A DNA stretch of 64,000 bases from an uncultured Arachnia sp. (GTDB taxonomy: Bacteria; Actinomycetota; Actinomycetes; Propionibacteriales; Propionibacteriaceae): assembly GCA_947493995.1 (NCBI GenBank), contig CANLTJ010000010.1, positions 22,538-86,537 of the forward strand. Reading direction: 5' to 3'. The translations under genes and the position numbers were made by a program. Of this stretch, positions 35,913-45,821 are shown one piece after another (the stretch's first letter is position 1; every line of letters starts with the position of its first letter). The notes below the pieces were generated by a model, which made no database searches, was not told where the DNA came from, and saw only the letters and a program-made list of their open reading frames with translations.

Positions 35913-36546
35913 ACCCCGTCGAGTGATGCAGCCAGAGCTTCGAAGAGGTACGCGGTTGAGGTGGCGCCCGGGTCCTGGTGGCCCTTCGAGCGCTCACCCA
36001 GGTAGCTGGCCCGGCCCTTGCGGGCCACCATCTCCGTGGTGGCCTCGCGGCCACCGCGAGCCGCCTCGGCTCCGGCGCGGGCCGCTTCTGCCATCGACTC
36101 CCCGTCCGCCAAGGATTTGTCGATCGCCTCGACAGCCGGAGCCATGGCGTCCACCATCGTTTTGTCCCCCGGCTCCGCCTTGCCCCGGGACACCACACCG
36201 TCGAGGCCCGCTCGGAGTGCGGTCGCGAGCGACGTGGCGGTGATGTCGTCGTTAGAGCCGAGTGCGGGAGCCAATTTCATGAAGAAGGTTCCGTAGAGGG
36301 GCCCGCTGGCTCCTCCCACACTGCTGACGAGCGTCATGCCAACCTTCTTGAACATGGCGTCGGCGGGACCGTCGGTGGGAAGCTGGTCCAGCACGGCGGT
36401 CATGCCTCGTGACATGTTCGAGCCATGATCGGCGTCCCCGATGGCTGAATCGAGGTTTGTCAGGTACCCCTTGTTTTGGTTGACCAGAGTGGAGAACTGG
36501 TGCAGCCACTCGACGAGCTGGGCGAGGGAGATGGTGTCGTTGCTGT

Positions 36547-36550
<4 letters not shown>
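35909..36550 (-). CDS. dhaL: Dihydroxyacetone kinase subunit DhaL
   Basis: 213 residues from the GTG at 36550, which overlaps the dhaK stop (ATGTGA). The ADP/Mg-binding signature DSAIGDADHGSNMSRGM occurs near residues 30-46, followed by SSVGGASGPLYGTFFMK and a GDKTMVDAMAPA motif. DhaL holds ADP as a cofactor that is rephosphorylated by DhaM, and passes phosphate to dihydroxyacetone on DhaK. It is the middle gene of dhaK-dhaL-dhaM. Confidence 0.96.
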
Positions 36551-37542
<992 letters not shown>

Positions 37543-37814
37543 GGTGAAATGGCCTCCTGCGTCGCTGCGAGATGCACCGTGGAACCCAAGTGGCGGGTCC
37601 ACGCGTGCGGGTGATCCACTACCACCACAGCATACGATCCGCTGACGGTGGCCATGGTGATTCAATGCTTTCCCACCAGCTTCGTCGCGGCAATGGGTGG
37701 GCACCCATGTGCACGATCTCCAACTACCCATGATCCCGACGTGCAGCGGGGAGGCCGTGGTCTACGTCGTCTTCGCCAACGACCCGTGGCGCGGTGCACG
37801 ACTACTGTTGGCCC

Positions 37815-38768
37815 ATGGAACAACAAACAAATCGAGGCGTTGCCATCGTGATGGGGGCCTCTCGCGGCCTGGGGTTCATCATGGCGACCGATCTTGCCCG
37901 ACGTGGTTTCGACGTCGGCCTGTGTGCGCGCAGCACCGAGGCCCTCGAGGAGGCAGCCGAGGACCTGCGGTCCCACGGAGGACGAGTGCTTCCCATTACC
38001 TGCGACGTGACGGATCCGGATGACGTGGAGTCCTTCGTCGCTCGGGTGTCCGAGGAACTCGGGCCAATCGATGTGGCCATACACGTGGCAGGCGTCATCC
38101 AGGTGGGTCCCGTGGAGGCCGTCACCCGGGAGCACTTCAGCGCGTCCATCAACATCATGCTCTGGGGTCCCATCAACATGGCGCTGGCTGTTCTGCCGTC
38201 GATGCGGGAACGCCGGAGCGGACGCATTGGCATTGTCACCTCCATCGGCGGCAAACTCTCACCACCCCGGCTGCTGCCGTACGCGACGGCGAAATTCGGA
38301 GCAGTGGGCTTCACCGAAGGACTCTCTGCCGAGCTCGCCGGAACCGGCGTCACGGCGACGACCCTCGTGCCTGGCCTCATGCGGACCGGCTCCCACGGCC
38401 AGGCGCAGTTCTTCGGCGACGCGTCGAAACAGTACGCCTGGTTCGGCCCGGCCGCATCTCTGCCGTTGTTGTCCATGGACGCGGAGAAGGCCGCCGGCAA
38501 GATGGTCGATGCGGTCCTGCACGGCAAGCGCGTGGCGCTGGTTTCTCCGCTCAGCCATCTGGCTTCCAGGGCACACGGGTTGGCGCCCAACCTCACCGTG
38601 CGCCTGAATCAGGGTCTCAGCCTGCTCCTGCCGAAGGGCAGCAGTTCCGAGACGGTTCCCGGCCTTGAGGCACGCGAGGGATTGAAATCCGACGGCATCG
38701 TCTCCCGTCTCACTACGCTGGGGGACCGCGCTGCCGCCCGGTTCAAGGAGCGCAACGAAGGCAGCTGA
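37815..38768 (+). CDS. Short-chain dehydrogenase/reductase with C-terminal extension
   Basis: 317 residues, about 60 longer than a classical SDR. MGASRGLG near residue 12 binds the cofactor, VAGVIQ replaces the usual NNAG, and catalytic YATAK lies near 155. The tail (VRLNQGLSLLLPKGS onward) looks amphipathic and may associate with membranes. TACTGT ends six bases before the ATG at 37815 and no Shine-Dalgarno is seen, so a leaderless mRNA is plausible. It is divergent from dhaK; a role in glycerol or dihydroxyacetone metabolism is only a guess from position. Confidence 0.82.
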   Translation: MEQQTNRGVAIVMGASRGLGFIMATDLARRGFDVGLCARSTEALEEAAEDLRSHGGRVLPITCDVTDPDDVESFVARVSEELGPIDVAIHVAGVIQVGPVEAVTREHFSASINIMLWGPINMALAVLPSMRERRSGRIGIVTSIGGKLSPPRLLPYATAKFGAVGFTEGLSAELAGTGVTATTLVPGLMRTGSHGQAQFFGDASKQYAWFGPAASLPLLSMDAEKAAGKMVDAVLHGKRVALVSPLSHLASRAHGLAPNLTVRLNQGLSLLLPKGSSSETVPGLEAREGLKSDGIVSRLTTLGDRAAARFKERNEGS

Positions 38769-38964
38769 GCGCTTCGCTGTCGCGGAGGTGGTGGTGCTCA
38801 GAGCCCATGCCATGGTCCATGCCGAGAAAAATCCGATGCTGGGCGCACTCCCACCACGCCGCTTGCGCAGATGTGATGGAAGCGCTGGGCACACCAAGCC
38901 CCGGGGGGCGATGCTCGGTGGCCAGCTTCATGTGAGGATCACTCCTCGTTGTTCAGGACAGTTC

Positions 38965-40437
38965 TCAGTAGGCTCCGCTGGAGCCCAGCACGGCCTTGGC
39001 GGTCTTCGCGAGGATCATCAGATCCCTCACGAAGGACCAGTTGTCCACGTAGTAGAGGTCGAGGTGGACGGTGTCCTCCCACGACAGGCTGGAGCGGCCG
39101 GACACCTGCCACAGTCCGGTGAGCCCCGGGCGGACGTCGAGACGACGCCTGGTGTCCTCCTCGTACCGCGCCACCTCGGACGGCAGTGCGGGGCGTGGGC
39201 CCACGAGGCTCATGTCGCCGCGCAGAGTGTTCCAGAGTTGTGGCAGTTCGTCGATGGAGAATCGGCGGATGAACTTGCCCACCCGTGTGATGCGAGGATC
39301 GTTGGTCATCTTGAACAGGACCCCGGCACCTTCGTTCTGAGCTTGCAGGGCTGCGATCTTTGATTCTGCGTCAATGCACATGCTCCTGAATTTCAGGCAG
39401 TAGAACTCTTCCCCCTTGAGCCCGACGCGACGCTGCTTGAAGATCACCGGTCCGCCATCTTCGAGCTTCACCGCGATAGCGGTCAGCAGCAGCACCGGCG
39501 CTGCCAGAATCAGTAGGACGGCAGAGCCCAGCACGTCGGTCGCTCGCTTGGTCCACCGCAGGGATTTCAGCGCGCGCGGACGAGCCACGCTCACCAGTGG
39601 GAGTCCGGACATCGGTGAGAACTCAAGCCGCTCAGCACTGACATCCGCCATCGTTGGCGCCACCATCATCTGGACCTGGTGGTCCTCCAACTGCCAGGCG
39701 AGGCGCCGGAACTCTGACGGAGAGTTGAACGATCCCTCCGTAAAGATGACCGTTCCGATCCGCCGGGACTTGATGATCTCCGCGACGTCATCAAAGGGTC
39801 CAAGAACGGGCAGGCCCTTGGCTGTGGTCTGGGCCTGTTCACGTGTCACGGCACCCACAACTTTGTAGCCAGCCCACTTGGCTCGCCGAAGCGCGACGTG
39901 CGCCTCGTCCACGTGATGACCAGAGCCGACTACCAGCACGGGCGTCTGGAGCAGTCCCCGGAGGTGCAACTTCTGCATGATCTTGCGCCGAACGAAGCGG
40001 GCGATCCAGAGAAGCAGCACGCCTGCGACAATCCACAGCGCGAACGTGAGCCGGGGATAGTCGTACTTCAGCAGGAAGCACGCAATGCCGAAAATGCCAG
40101 CAGAGACAGCTGATGCGTTGATGACGCGCTTGTACTCGTCGGCACCAGCACCCAGATACCGGATTGAGTACGCGCCGTTGATGCGGAGAGCCAAGAGCCA
40201 GAGAACTGCCAAGGCTGCCGTTGCAGCCAGCGCTTCAGGGCTGATCGCTGCGGCGCCGGCGCCCTGGAGTGCCATCCTGGTCAGGATCGCAACACCGAAC
40301 GCGCTGGCTACCAGAGCAGCGTCCAGAGCTATCAAGGCGAAGCGTTGGAAGCGAACAGGCGGTATCCAGCGCACGCCAGACGTATCGATGGTGGTGCTTG
40401 ATGTTGCTGATCGCGCAAACAAGTCGCTGACGGTCAT
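38965..40437 (-). CDS. Polyprenyl-phosphate sugar-1-phosphate transferase (WcaJ/WbaP type)
   Basis: 490 residues from ATG at 40437. Four N-terminal membrane segments are followed by a CoA-binding-like Rossmann domain (VLVVGSGHHVDEAH). A fifth hydrophobic helix precedes the catalytic bacterial sugar transferase domain: KRATDVLGSAVLLI, then GEEFYCLKFRSMC, RRFSIDELPQLWNTLRGDMS and VGPRPALPSE. It transfers a hexose-1-phosphate from a nucleotide sugar to undecaprenyl phosphate, the first step of repeat-unit assembly. It marks the left border of the polysaccharide locus. Confidence 0.93.
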   Translation of the reverse strand: MTVSDLFARSATSSTTIDTSGVRWIPPVRFQRFALIALDAALVASAFGVAILTRMALQGAGAAAISPEALAATAALAVLWLLALRINGAYSIRYLGAGADEYKRVINASAVSAGIFGIACFLLKYDYPRLTFALWIVAGVLLLWIARFVRRKIMQKLHLRGLLQTPVLVVGSGHHVDEAHVALRRAKWAGYKVVGAVTREQAQTTAKGLPVLGPFDDVAEIIKSRRIGTVIFTEGSFNSPSEFRRLAWQLEDHQVQMMVAPTMADVSAERLEFSPMSGLPLVSVARPRALKSLRWTKRATDVLGSAVLLILAAPVLLLTAIAVKLEDGGPVIFKQRRVGLKGEEFYCLKFRSMCIDAESKIAALQAQNEGAGVLFKMTNDPRITRVGKFIRRFSIDELPQLWNTLRGDMSLVGPRPALPSEVARYEEDTRRRLDVRPGLTGLWQVSGRSSLSWEDTVHLDLYYVDNWSFVRDLMILAKTAKAVLGSSGAY

Positions 40438-40770
40438 GAGATCCCCCCGAATCACATACCTCGTGAAGGTCGGACTCACCTGGTGTTGGTGCCCACCGAC
40501 GTAATGATTTATATCAGAGTATGTTCAACTTCGGGGGATTGTGCAACTCCGAAGGAATGTCGACATCGAAGAGGGGCGAGATGCCGAGTGAAACGAAGGG
40601 TTCGCCACAGCGTGTCTGTAAGCAACCGGTGCGCTGAGCCTTGAGGCACGAAATTGAACCAAAATGCGCGTCCGGATCGTATGCCCGCGGGAACGGGATC
40701 ATGAGTGTTCGCCCAGTCCATCAGAGTCCCTCCTCTGATGGGTGTTGCGCCTTCTGCTGAGCCGGTGGCG
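40438..40770. other. Intergenic region between sugar transferase and cysN
   Basis: 333 bases without a convincing gene; short ORFs here have no recognisable features. It holds the promoter of the sugar transferase, with an AT-rich patch near 40505-40520 (ATGATTTATATCAGAG). A hairpin follows cysN at 40718-40741. Confidence 0.6.
40718..40741 (-). terminator. Hairpin downstream of cysQ-cysD-cysN
   Basis: CCATCAGAG (40718-40726) and CTCTGATGG (40733-40741) form a perfect 9-bp stem with a 6-base loop, 30 bases past the cysN stop. It is a likely end of the sulfate-activation operon. Confidence 0.65.
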
Positions 40771-42015
40771 TTAGTTCTCCGTGATGAAGCCAGCTCCGAC
40801 GGTGCGATTATTTCCTTCGTCGATCAGGATGAAAGATCCGGTCTGGCGATTCCGACGATAGGGATCCACGAGAAGCGGACGTGTGGTGCGCAGCTTGACA
40901 CGCCCGATTGAGTTCAACCTGAGCAAACCGGGGCTCAAGTCTCTATGGAGCGTGTTGATGTCGAGTTCATACTGGATTTCTTTGACGAGCGCGCGGGCCG
41001 AGTGCGTCGTGTGTTTGACGGCATACATACTTCCCGGATTCATCGGCGCGCCGTCCATCCAGCAGACCATCGCGTCGATGTCCTGGAGTGCCTCTGGCTG
41101 GTTCCTCGGTCTGCTGATCATATCGCCGCGGGACACATCGACGTCGTCTTCCAGCCGTACCGTGACCGACATGGGCGGATAGGCCGCTTGCAGCTCTCCG
41201 TCGGCGGTGTCAATGGCTTTGATTCGTGAAGGCAAACCGCTCGGAAGTACGATCACGTCGTCTCCCGGTCGCAGTACGCCTCCGACGATCTGACCAGCCA
41301 GACCTCGATAGTCACCTCGTCCGTTCTGCGGACGTATGACGTATTGGACCGGAAATCTCACATCCACAAGGTTGCGATCGCTGGCGATATAGACGTGCTC
41401 CAAGTGGTGCATCAAGGAGGCACCCTGGTACCAAGGCATCTCGGTCGAACGTGTAACCACGTTGTCGCCCTTGAGAGCTGACACCGGAATGGTGGCGACG
41501 TCGCTGAAGTCCAGCTTGGCCGCAAAGTCAACAAAGTCGGAGCTGATCTCTTCGAAGACATCCTGGGACCAATCAACCAGGTCCATCTTGTTGATGGCCA
41601 ACACAACGTGCGGCACGCGTAGGAGTGACACTAGCGTCGCGTGCCTTCGGCTCTGTTCCTGCAATCCCTTGCGAGCATCAACAAGGATGATGGCGAGATC
41701 TGCAGTCGAAGATCCCGTGACCATGTTGCGTGTGTACTGAATGTGCCCAGGTGTATCTGCGATGATGAACTTGCGTCGCGGGGTCGAGAAGTACCGGTAG
41801 GCAACATCAATCGTGATGCCTTGCTCACGCTCAGCACGTAAGCCGTCCGTCAGTAGCGCAAGGTCCGTATATTCATCCCCGCGCTGTGTGCTTGTGCGTT
41901 CCACTGCCTCAAGTTGATCTTCAAAAATTGATTTTGAGTCGTAGAGGAGGCGTCCGATGAGTGTGCTCTTGCCGTCGTCGACGGAGCCGGCGGTTGAGAG
42001 TCGGAGAATGTCCAT
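40771..42015 (-). CDS. cysN: Sulfate adenylyltransferase GTPase subunit CysN (no APS-kinase domain)
   Basis: 414 residues. The G1 motif GSVDDGKSTLIGRLL lies at ~10-24, G3 DTPGHIQYTRNM near 88, and G4 NKMDLVDW. EF-Tu-like domains II and III complete the chain. CysN drives ATP sulfurylase (with CysD), which makes APS from sulfate and ATP. Many actinobacteria carry CysNC fused to APS kinase, but this protein ends after domain III. PAPS formation would therefore need a kinase elsewhere. It overlaps the cysD stop by one base. Confidence 0.95.
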   Translation of the reverse strand: MDILRLSTAGSVDDGKSTLIGRLLYDSKSIFEDQLEAVERTSTQRGDEYTDLALLTDGLRAEREQGITIDVAYRYFSTPRRKFIIADTPGHIQYTRNMVTGSSTADLAIILVDARKGLQEQSRRHATLVSLLRVPHVVLAINKMDLVDWSQDVFEEISSDFVDFAAKLDFSDVATIPVSALKGDNVVTRSTEMPWYQGASLMHHLEHVYIASDRNLVDVRFPVQYVIRPQNGRGDYRGLAGQIVGGVLRPGDDVIVLPSGLPSRIKAIDTADGELQAAYPPMSVTVRLEDDVDVSRGDMISRPRNQPEALQDIDAMVCWMDGAPMNPGSMYAVKHTTHSARALVKEIQYELDINTLHRDLSPGLLRLNSIGRVKLRTTRPLLVDPYRRNRQTGSFILIDEGNNRTVGAGFITEN

Positions 42016-42935
42016 CAGAAGTAGCCTTCTTTCTTGCGGTCTTCCATGGCCGCTTCGCTGACTTTGTCATCGCCACGAGTCGCACCGCGTTCGGTGATGC
42101 GGGTAAGGGCGATTTCATCGATGACCTCTTCGGGGGTCCGTGCTTCAGAACGTACGGCCGCGGTGAGTGTTGCGTCGCCCACTGTGCGGTATCTCACGGT
42201 CTCGGAGAACACGTCCTCGCCTTCCTTCGGTTGGCTGTGCCGGTTCACTGCAAAGTACATATCGTTTCGAAGAAACACTTCTCTCTCTGCCGCGTAGTAG
42301 ATATTAGGGATCTCGATTTTTTCCCGAGCGATGTACTGCCAGATGTCGAGTTCAGTCCAGTTTGAGATCGGGAAGCATCTGATGCTTTCGTCTTTGTGGA
42401 TGCGACCGTTGTAGAGCGACCACAACTCTGGCCGTTGGTTCTTCGGATCCCATTGACCAAACTCGTCGCGGAAGGAGAACACACGCTCCTTCGCCCGGGC
42501 CTTCTCCTCGTCGCGGCGAGCACCGCCCATGAGAGCTGTAAGTCCGTGCTCTTCGGCTGTCTTGAGGAGAACGGGAGTCTGGATGCGATTGCGTGACCCG
42601 TCAGGTTCCTCTCGGACGAGCCCTGCTTCAATCGCGTCTGGCACGGAACCAATGATCAGGCGAACGTTGAGATCGTCGACATAACGATCCCTCAGCTCGA
42701 GAACCTCGTCGAAGTTTTGCCCGGTATCAATATGGATCACCGGAAAAGGGATGGGGCCCGGAGCAAACGCTTTGGCCGCGAGGTGCAGCATGACGATCGA
42801 GTCCTTGCCTCCCGAGAAGAGCAGCCCCGGGTTCTCGTTCTCGGCGACAATCTCTCGGATGATGAAGATCGCCTCGGCCTCCAAAAAATCCAGCTGCGTC
42901 AAGCGGTAACGCCCCGCATCTGCCAACTCGGTCAT
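42015..42935 (-). CDS. cysD: Sulfate adenylyltransferase subunit CysD
   Basis: 306 residues with the PP-loop pyrophosphatase motif SGGKDSIVMLHLA near residues 41-53. The downstream GGARRDEEKARAKERVFSFRDEFGQWDPK stretch is split by the usual conserved loops, and FPISNWTELDIWQYI follows. It catalyses adenylyl transfer from ATP to sulfate in complex with CysN. The start overlaps the cysQ stop (ATGA), giving the order cysQ-cysD-cysN. Confidence 0.96.
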   Translation of the reverse strand: MTELADAGRYRLTQLDFLEAEAIFIIREIVAENENPGLLFSGGKDSIVMLHLAAKAFAPGPIPFPVIHIDTGQNFDEVLELRDRYVDDLNVRLIIGSVPDAIEAGLVREEPDGSRNRIQTPVLLKTAEEHGLTALMGGARRDEEKARAKERVFSFRDEFGQWDPKNQRPELWSLYNGRIHKDESIRCFPISNWTELDIWQYIAREKIEIPNIYYAAEREVFLRNDMYFAVNRHSQPKEGEDVFSETVRYRTVGDATLTAAVRSEARTPEEVIDEIALTRITERGATRGDDKVSEAAMEDRKKEGYF

Positions 42936-43687
42936 TGCAGACCCCTTTCCAAAAGTTCTTTAATCTCACGCAACACTGCCTCTGACAGCGTCGGGTTGCA
43001 AACGACCAGGTCGGGTAGATAGGGCGAGGGGGAGTTGTATCGCAGTGGGCTGCCGTCGATGCGCGAAGCGAACAGGCCTGCGGCGCGGGCCACGGCTACG
43101 GGTGCAGCGGAGTCCCATTCATACTGGCCGCCCGTGTGCACGTAGGCGTCCACCTCATTCCGCACGACGGCCGCGACTTTATAGCCAGCGGACCCCATCG
43201 GACTCACATCAGCGTCGATTTTCTTCGCAAGAGCGTCCACCAGTGGGGTCGCACGCGTCCGGGAGACGGCTAGCCGTAAGCGGTGTGGTGGCTGCCACTG
43301 CTGCGCTGGATCAGTACTGGTCAAGACCTGGTCGAGTCTTGGCAGCGCGACGGCACCGCTTGTCAGGACCCCTTCCGTCCACAAAGCAATGTGCACGGCC
43401 CAGTCATCTCGCCCCTCAGAGAATTCACGGGTACCGTCCAGCGGATCAATGATCCAGACCCGGTCAGCAAGGAGACGAGCAGGATCGTCTGCCGCCTCCT
43501 CTGAAAGCACGGCATCGTCCGGCCTGTGTTCGTGGAGCAAACGTTCAAGCATGCGCTGACTCTCCCGATCACCCTGATCCTTCAAATCTCTCGGATCGGT
43601 CCGGTCTGCCATGCCGGCACGCTGAATCTCCAAAAGGCTACGGCCAGCCTCGTATGCCAGAAGCGCTGCGAGCGCATTGTCGTCCAT
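42932..43687 (-). CDS. cysQ: 3'(2'),5'-bisphosphate nucleotidase CysQ
   Basis: 251 residues of the inositol-monophosphatase superfamily. The metal site is seen as LSEEAADD near residue 68 and the DPLDGTREFSEGR signature near 87-99, with a C-terminal YEWDSAAPVAVARAAG motif. CysQ dephosphorylates PAP, the inhibitory product left when PAPS donates sulfate. It is first in the cysQDN operon. Together with the two sulfotransferases 5-9 kb away, it suggests local PAPS turnover. Confidence 0.92.
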   Translation of the reverse strand: MDDNALAALLAYEAGRSLLEIQRAGMADRTDPRDLKDQGDRESQRMLERLLHEHRPDDAVLSEEAADDPARLLADRVWIIDPLDGTREFSEGRDDWAVHIALWTEGVLTSGAVALPRLDQVLTSTDPAQQWQPPHRLRLAVSRTRATPLVDALAKKIDADVSPMGSAGYKVAAVVRNEVDAYVHTGGQYEWDSAAPVAVARAAGLFASRIDGSPLRYNSPSPYLPDLVVCNPTLSEAVLREIKELLERGLQ

Positions 43688-43925
43688 TAATCATCCCCCG
43701 GCGGACAACATACCCAAAACGTGGAGTGGTTGGCACTCCGGGACGTCAAGAAGGAACGGTATTGGCACAGTGGGCTGTCTGTTTGACAATTTTGTCGAGG
43801 GCTCCACAGGGACGGCAGCTCCGCTTCCAAGGGAGTTCAGCCACCCGGTGCACGAGGACTATAGAGGCCCCGAGAGGCGGTCTGCGGCGGCTGAACAATC
43901 GTCGAGCCGTGGAACAATGCCACCC

Positions 43926-44942
43926 ATGGATCTAGGGCTTGTCGTCGGCGCATGCTTCGTCGGTGTTGTGGTGGGGTTGACGGGCATGGGCGGAGGTGCG
44001 CTCATGACCCCTATGTTGGTTCTGTTTTTTGGCGTGTCGCCTCTGACAGCAGTTTCCAGCGATTTGGTCGCCAGTGCAGTCATGAAGCCCGTGGGCTCCG
44101 TGGTGCACTTTCGCCGCGGCACCGTCAACCTCAAATTGGTGGGTTGGCTGTGTGTGGGGTCCGTGCCGTCGGCGTTCGCTGGCGTGTTGATTCTCAAAGC
44201 CATCGGCGAGAGTGAGCAGGTCCAGCACACTGTCAAGGTTGCTCTGGGAATAGCGATCCTCTTCACCGCGGCAATGCTGATGGTCAGGGCATACCTGCGC
44301 CTCGTTGAAAGGGCACGCAGCCGGAGCGGAAAGGGAAGACCCCTTCCGCAGGACCGACCTGACGTTGAGGTCAAGGTGCTCCCGACTCTGTTGCTCGGAG
44401 TTGTGGGTGGGCTGATCGTGGGTATGACATCCGTAGGGTCGGGGTCGCTCATCATCATCGGACTGATGGTGCTGTACCCCGGGCTCAAAGCGAGCCAGCT
44501 CGTCGGAACCGACCTGGCTCAGGCCGTGCCACTGGTGATGTCGGCGGCGATCGGGCACGCGATCTTCGGAGACTTGGATCTTGCCATCTCCCTCCCGCTG
44601 ATTCTCGGGAGTGTTCCCGGCGCCTTCGTCGGTGCCCATCTTTCGGCGCGGTTGCCGGGAGGCGTTGTTCGTCGTGCCCTCGCCTTCGTGTTGCTCGCCT
44701 CGGGGTTGAAGCTCCTGGAGGTTCCCAACACTCCGACCGCAATCGCGCTTCTGGTTGTGATGGTCGCTGGTTCATTGCTCTGGATGTCCATCCGTCGTCG
44801 CCATGGCTTTCCAGCGTTGGCGCGTGTGGAAGCAAAGCAGCGAGCAGCGCTTGCCAACAAAGACGATGATGGTGAGTCAAGGCCGATCCCTGATACTGGA
44901 CTTCGGTCCGCCTCCCGCCGCGCAGGAGACGATGAAGGGTAG
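43926..44942 (+). CDS. Sulfite exporter TauE/SafE family permease
   Basis: 338 residues from the ATG at 43926; the ATG at 43917 is also possible. About eight membrane segments are arranged as two repeats, each opening with the family glycine-rich signature: GLTGMGGGALMTPMLV near residue 17 and GMTSVGSGSLIIIGL near 165. The tail is charged and cytoplasmic. Family members move sulfite or organosulfonates. It is divergent from cysQ, and that position supports a sulfur-related substrate. Confidence 0.88.
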   Translation: MDLGLVVGACFVGVVVGLTGMGGGALMTPMLVLFFGVSPLTAVSSDLVASAVMKPVGSVVHFRRGTVNLKLVGWLCVGSVPSAFAGVLILKAIGESEQVQHTVKVALGIAILFTAAMLMVRAYLRLVERARSRSGKGRPLPQDRPDVEVKVLPTLLLGVVGGLIVGMTSVGSGSLIIIGLMVLYPGLKASQLVGTDLAQAVPLVMSAAIGHAIFGDLDLAISLPLILGSVPGAFVGAHLSARLPGGVVRRALAFVLLASGLKLLEVPNTPTAIALLVVMVAGSLLWMSIRRRHGFPALARVEAKQRAALANKDDDGESRPIPDTGLRSASRRAGDDEG

Positions 44943-44944
44943 CG

Positions 44945-44960
44945 CCGGCATGGATGCCGG
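44945..44960 (+). terminator. Short hairpin after the TauE/SafE gene
   Basis: CCGGCAT (44945-44951) and ATGCCGG (44954-44960) are perfectly complementary with a 2-base gap, directly after the stop. A run of nine G residues follows near 44967. It is a weak candidate terminator. Confidence 0.4.
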
Positions 44961-45134
44961 TATCTCGGGGGGGGGTGAGCCGTAGGCAGCGCGGGAGCTA
45001 TAGGTTGCTGAAGTTGTATACTTCAGCGTTCACACCTTCCTGCGACGTGTTGCTGTGGCAATTGGCGTGGAAGTCAGAGATTGGGGGATCTCGTGTTTTG
45101 GAAGCGAACTGGTCGGCGCTTGAGCCCAGGAAAC

Positions 45135-45821
45135 ATGAAGCTTTCGATTGTCAAAGCAAGGCCGGCGCTACTCTTGGTGGCTATTATTTCGCTGAGTGCT
45201 TGCTCCGCTGCAGAGCCCTCGCCTCCCGCGCCCGGATCACCGAGCGCAGCAACATCAGAGGCGGGCTCATCAAGTCCGGCAACACCCGATTCGGTTTCAC
45301 CAAGCCTTTCCCCATCCGAGTCTACGCAGCCGAGCACACCGTCACCCACACGGACAGCTGCGACGCCCACATCGTCTATAACCGTGACAGGGGTTGATGC
45401 GGAAGATGTTCCCCCGGATGACACCGACTACTCACAAGACGTGGGCAATACTCCGCAGCAATATCAATATGAGCCTGAGCTGAAGCCTCCCGAATCCGTG
45501 GTTGCCACTCTGTGCAATCTCAACCAAACCTTCTTCGAGGGTCTGCGTAACACTGAAGCAGGAAAGGCGGTGGCGGATTCGACACTTCGCACCAGCACGG
45601 TTGCGCTCGACGACCTTACCGACTACTGGGAGGCGCTTCGAGCACAGTATCCCGATGCCGCCGGCAATATTGACACTGGTGTCGCCGTTCAGGAGCAGTG
45701 GAAGACTGCGCTTCTGAACTCAGAGAACGGAGACGATGGCGCCGCCGAGAAGGCAATGGCTGCTGCCGAAGAACTGATCGATGAACTTCCTGAAGCCGCG
45801 GCCGAGGACTGCTATGAGTGA
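45135..45821 (+). CDS. Secreted lipoprotein with Ser/Pro/Thr-rich linker
   Basis: 228 residues from ATG at 45135 (AGGA upstream). The signal peptide ends in a lipobox (IISLSAC), with the Cys near residue 23. A ~75-residue low-complexity Ser/Pro/Thr stretch follows, which could be glycosylated. The C-terminal ~120-residue helical domain contains VATLCNLNQTFFEGLRN and a final Cys in EDCYE; these two cysteines may pair. No family recognised. Its stop overlaps the next gene by 8 bases. Confidence 0.75.
   Translation: MKLSIVKARPALLLVAIISLSACSAAEPSPPAPGSPSAATSEAGSSSPATPDSVSPSLSPSESTQPSTPSPTRTAATPTSSITVTGVDAEDVPPDDTDYSQDVGNTPQQYQYEPELKPPESVVATLCNLNQTFFEGLRNTEAGKAVADSTLRTSTVALDDLTDYWEALRAQYPDAAGNIDTGVAVQEQWKTALLNSENGDDGAAEKAMAAAEELIDELPEAAAEDCYE

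Noticed and set aside
40509..40721. 70-codon ORF between the sugar transferase and cysN
   Set aside because: No ribosome site or recognisable motif, and it overlaps the likely promoter and terminator hairpin.
40771..42015. Translation factor (EF-Tu) identity for the cysN gene
   Set aside because: The GSVDDGKSTLIGRLL start and coupling to cysD identify CysN.
44965..44976. Run of nine G residues as a phase-variable tract
   Set aside because: It is intergenic, 20-odd bases past a stop codon and far from the next start, so no contingency role is evident; it may even be a sequencing artefact.
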